Below are positions 19,829 to 20,700 of a stretch of 20,700 nt of DNA, piece after piece (within the stretch, counting starts at the first letter, position 1; every line of letters starts with the position of its first letter). The notes under the pieces are model-generated. The model did not search any database. It was not told the origin of the DNA and was given only the letters and a program-made list of their open reading frames with translations. This DNA is from Candidatus Sordicultor fermentans (GTDB taxonomy: Bacteria > Atribacterota > Atribacteria > Atribacterales > Caldatribacteriaceae): assembly GCA_002385475.1 (NCBI GenBank), contig DGDO01000141.1, forward strand, positions 1 to 20,700. The letters are read 5' to 3'. The position numbers were made by a program, and so were the translations under genes.

Positions 19829-20700
19829 ATGAATCGCAAGAATCTTTTATTACTGGCGGTAATTATCGCTGGTACTCTTGCTATAATGGCCGGTTGTACA
19901 TCTCCCCAGTTTGGTGCTCCAGGAACAACCGGTGCTGCAATAACTGGCCGGGTGGCAACTCCAGAGAGCTGTTTTAGCGATGCCTGTGATAACCCATTCA
20001 TAACCGAGGGTAAACCTCTTCCCGGAGCTATGGCTCTCTTTTACGGGGGAGATAGCGGTAAGCTCAAAATCGAAGGTGAAACTGAATGTGACGGTGCTTT
20101 TGAGGTAAATACAACTGGAGAAGGAAGCTATGTTCTTTATGTAGTAAGGGAATATCCAGAAGGCTCCGGTAACTATGTGGTGGTTAAAAAAGGCATCAAT
20201 AACCCCAGAGGTGATATTGGTGAAGCTAACGCCTATACCACGTCTCAGGTAATTATCTGGGAACGCGCCAACTTCCTTTATGGAGAAGACTTTGTTCCTT
20301 TTGATGCTTCCTGGTATGCTCAATATGATTGGAAGTGGAGTTTTGCCCCCGCTAAATTAGTTCTTCCGGTGAGTGAAATTCCTAATCTCGAGCCTTCTAC
20401 GCAGCTTTATAATGCAGTGGAGAAAGCTCTATCTGAATGTCGTGACCCGCAAGAAGACAATAGGGTAATACATTTTGCTGACCAAATTGCTAATGCTACA
20501 TTCGGCGCTCCCGGCGGTGGTGGAGCTGCAGGAGGTGGAGGTGGTGGAGGTGGAGGTGGCGGAGGGGGTGGAACGGTTGTTACTGCTACTACTATCACTG
20601 GCTCAAAAACTGCTGCTTTTGCTACTAATTCAGTAAGCGGAGAGATAACTGTGAAAAATACTGGTTCAATTGCCACCACTGGTCTTACTATTCAAGACCA
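19829..20700 (+). CDS. Putative surface lipoprotein with poly-glycine linker (partial, runs off the window)
   Basis: The frame is open from ATG 19829 to the window edge (290 codons seen), 8 bases after GGGAGG. The start MNRKNLLLLAVIIAG and lipobox MAGC with C23 give a lipoprotein signal. Residues about 36-125 resemble an extracellular beta-sandwich of the carboxypeptidase-regulatory type (ITGRV, GKPLPGAMALFYGG, DGAFEVNTTGEGSYVLYV). Then an aromatic-rich segment (SWYAQYDWKWSF) leads to PGGGGAA and 14 consecutive glycines (235-248). After them TATTITGSKTAAF and SGEITVKNTGSIATTGLTIQ look like the start of a DUF11- or CARDB-like repeat of surface proteins. Function unknown; a cell-surface or adhesin-like role is inferred. 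Confidence 0.8.
   Translation, partial: MNRKNLLLLAVIIAGTLAIMAGCTSPQFGAPGTTGAAITGRVATPESCFSDACDNPFITEGKPLPGAMALFYGGDSGKLKIEGETECDGAFEVNTTGEGSYVLYVVREYPEGSGNYVVVKKGINNPRGDIGEANAYTTSQVIIWERANFLYGEDFVPFDASWYAQYDWKWSFAPAKLVLPVSEIPNLEPSTQLYNAVEKALSECRDPQEDNRVIHFADQIANATFGAPGGGGAAGGGGGGGGGGGGGGTVVTATTITGSKTAAFATNSVSGEITVKNTGSIATTGLTIQD

Noticed and set aside
20407..20679. Minus-strand frame with a poly-proline run
   Set aside because: It is the complement of the poly-glycine tract of the plus-strand lipoprotein.

Overview
The window is a complete bacterial S10-spc-alpha ribosomal protein superoperon read left to right, followed by an unrelated accessory region. It opens with the last codons of a gene that is probably tuf. 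It then runs without a gene on the other strand through rpsJ-rplC-rplD-rplW-rplB-rpsS-rplV-rpsC-rplP-rpmC-rpsQ (S10), rplN-rplX-rplE-rpsN-rpsH-rplF-rplR-rpsE-rpmD-rplO-secY (spc), adk-map-infA-rpmJ-rpsM-rpsK-rpsD-rpoA-rplQ (alpha), and then ecfA1-ecfA2-ecfT-truA. These 35 complete genes fill positions 44-18257. The largest gap is 35 bases, several genes overlap by 4-26 bases, and I see no convincing internal terminator. I read the block as one long transcription unit with translational coupling.

The organism is a bacterium of roughly 40-45% GC by eye. The adk-map-infA-rpmJ insertion and the ecfA1A2T-truA tail are the arrangement usual in Firmicutes and several deep-branching lineages. Four ribosomal proteins (uS14, uS4, bL36, uL24) and adenylate kinase all carry CxxC-type zinc sites. 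Start codons are often GTG or TTG behind strong GGAGG ribosome binding sites, and the sense strand is purine-rich. These traits fit an anaerobic, possibly thermophilic, deep-branching lineage, but I cannot name the phylum from sequence alone.

After truA, where rplM-rpsI often follows in Firmicutes-type operons, there is instead a weak putative terminator, a new promoter and a clear cyclic-di-GMP-I (GEMM-I) riboswitch at about 18450-18535. It controls a 222-residue lipoprotein with a C39-like cysteine peptidase domain and a complete Cys-His-Asp set. Between the riboswitch and the start codon is a near-continuous hairpin that buries the whole Shine-Dalgarno sequence. One arm of that hairpin can instead pair with the aptamer, which suggests an OFF switch.

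A 537-base intergenic region follows, with a 19-bp tandem repeat and several inverted repeats. The window ends inside a second lipoprotein gene (19829 to beyond the edge), which is open to the window end. It encodes a lipobox, a beta-sandwich-like domain, a run of 14 consecutive glycines, and the start of a surface-type repeat domain. A c-di-GMP-controlled cysteine peptidase beside a lipid-anchored surface protein with a poly-glycine linker is the most interesting part of the window. It resembles in logic, though not in sequence, known c-di-GMP-controlled adhesin-release systems.
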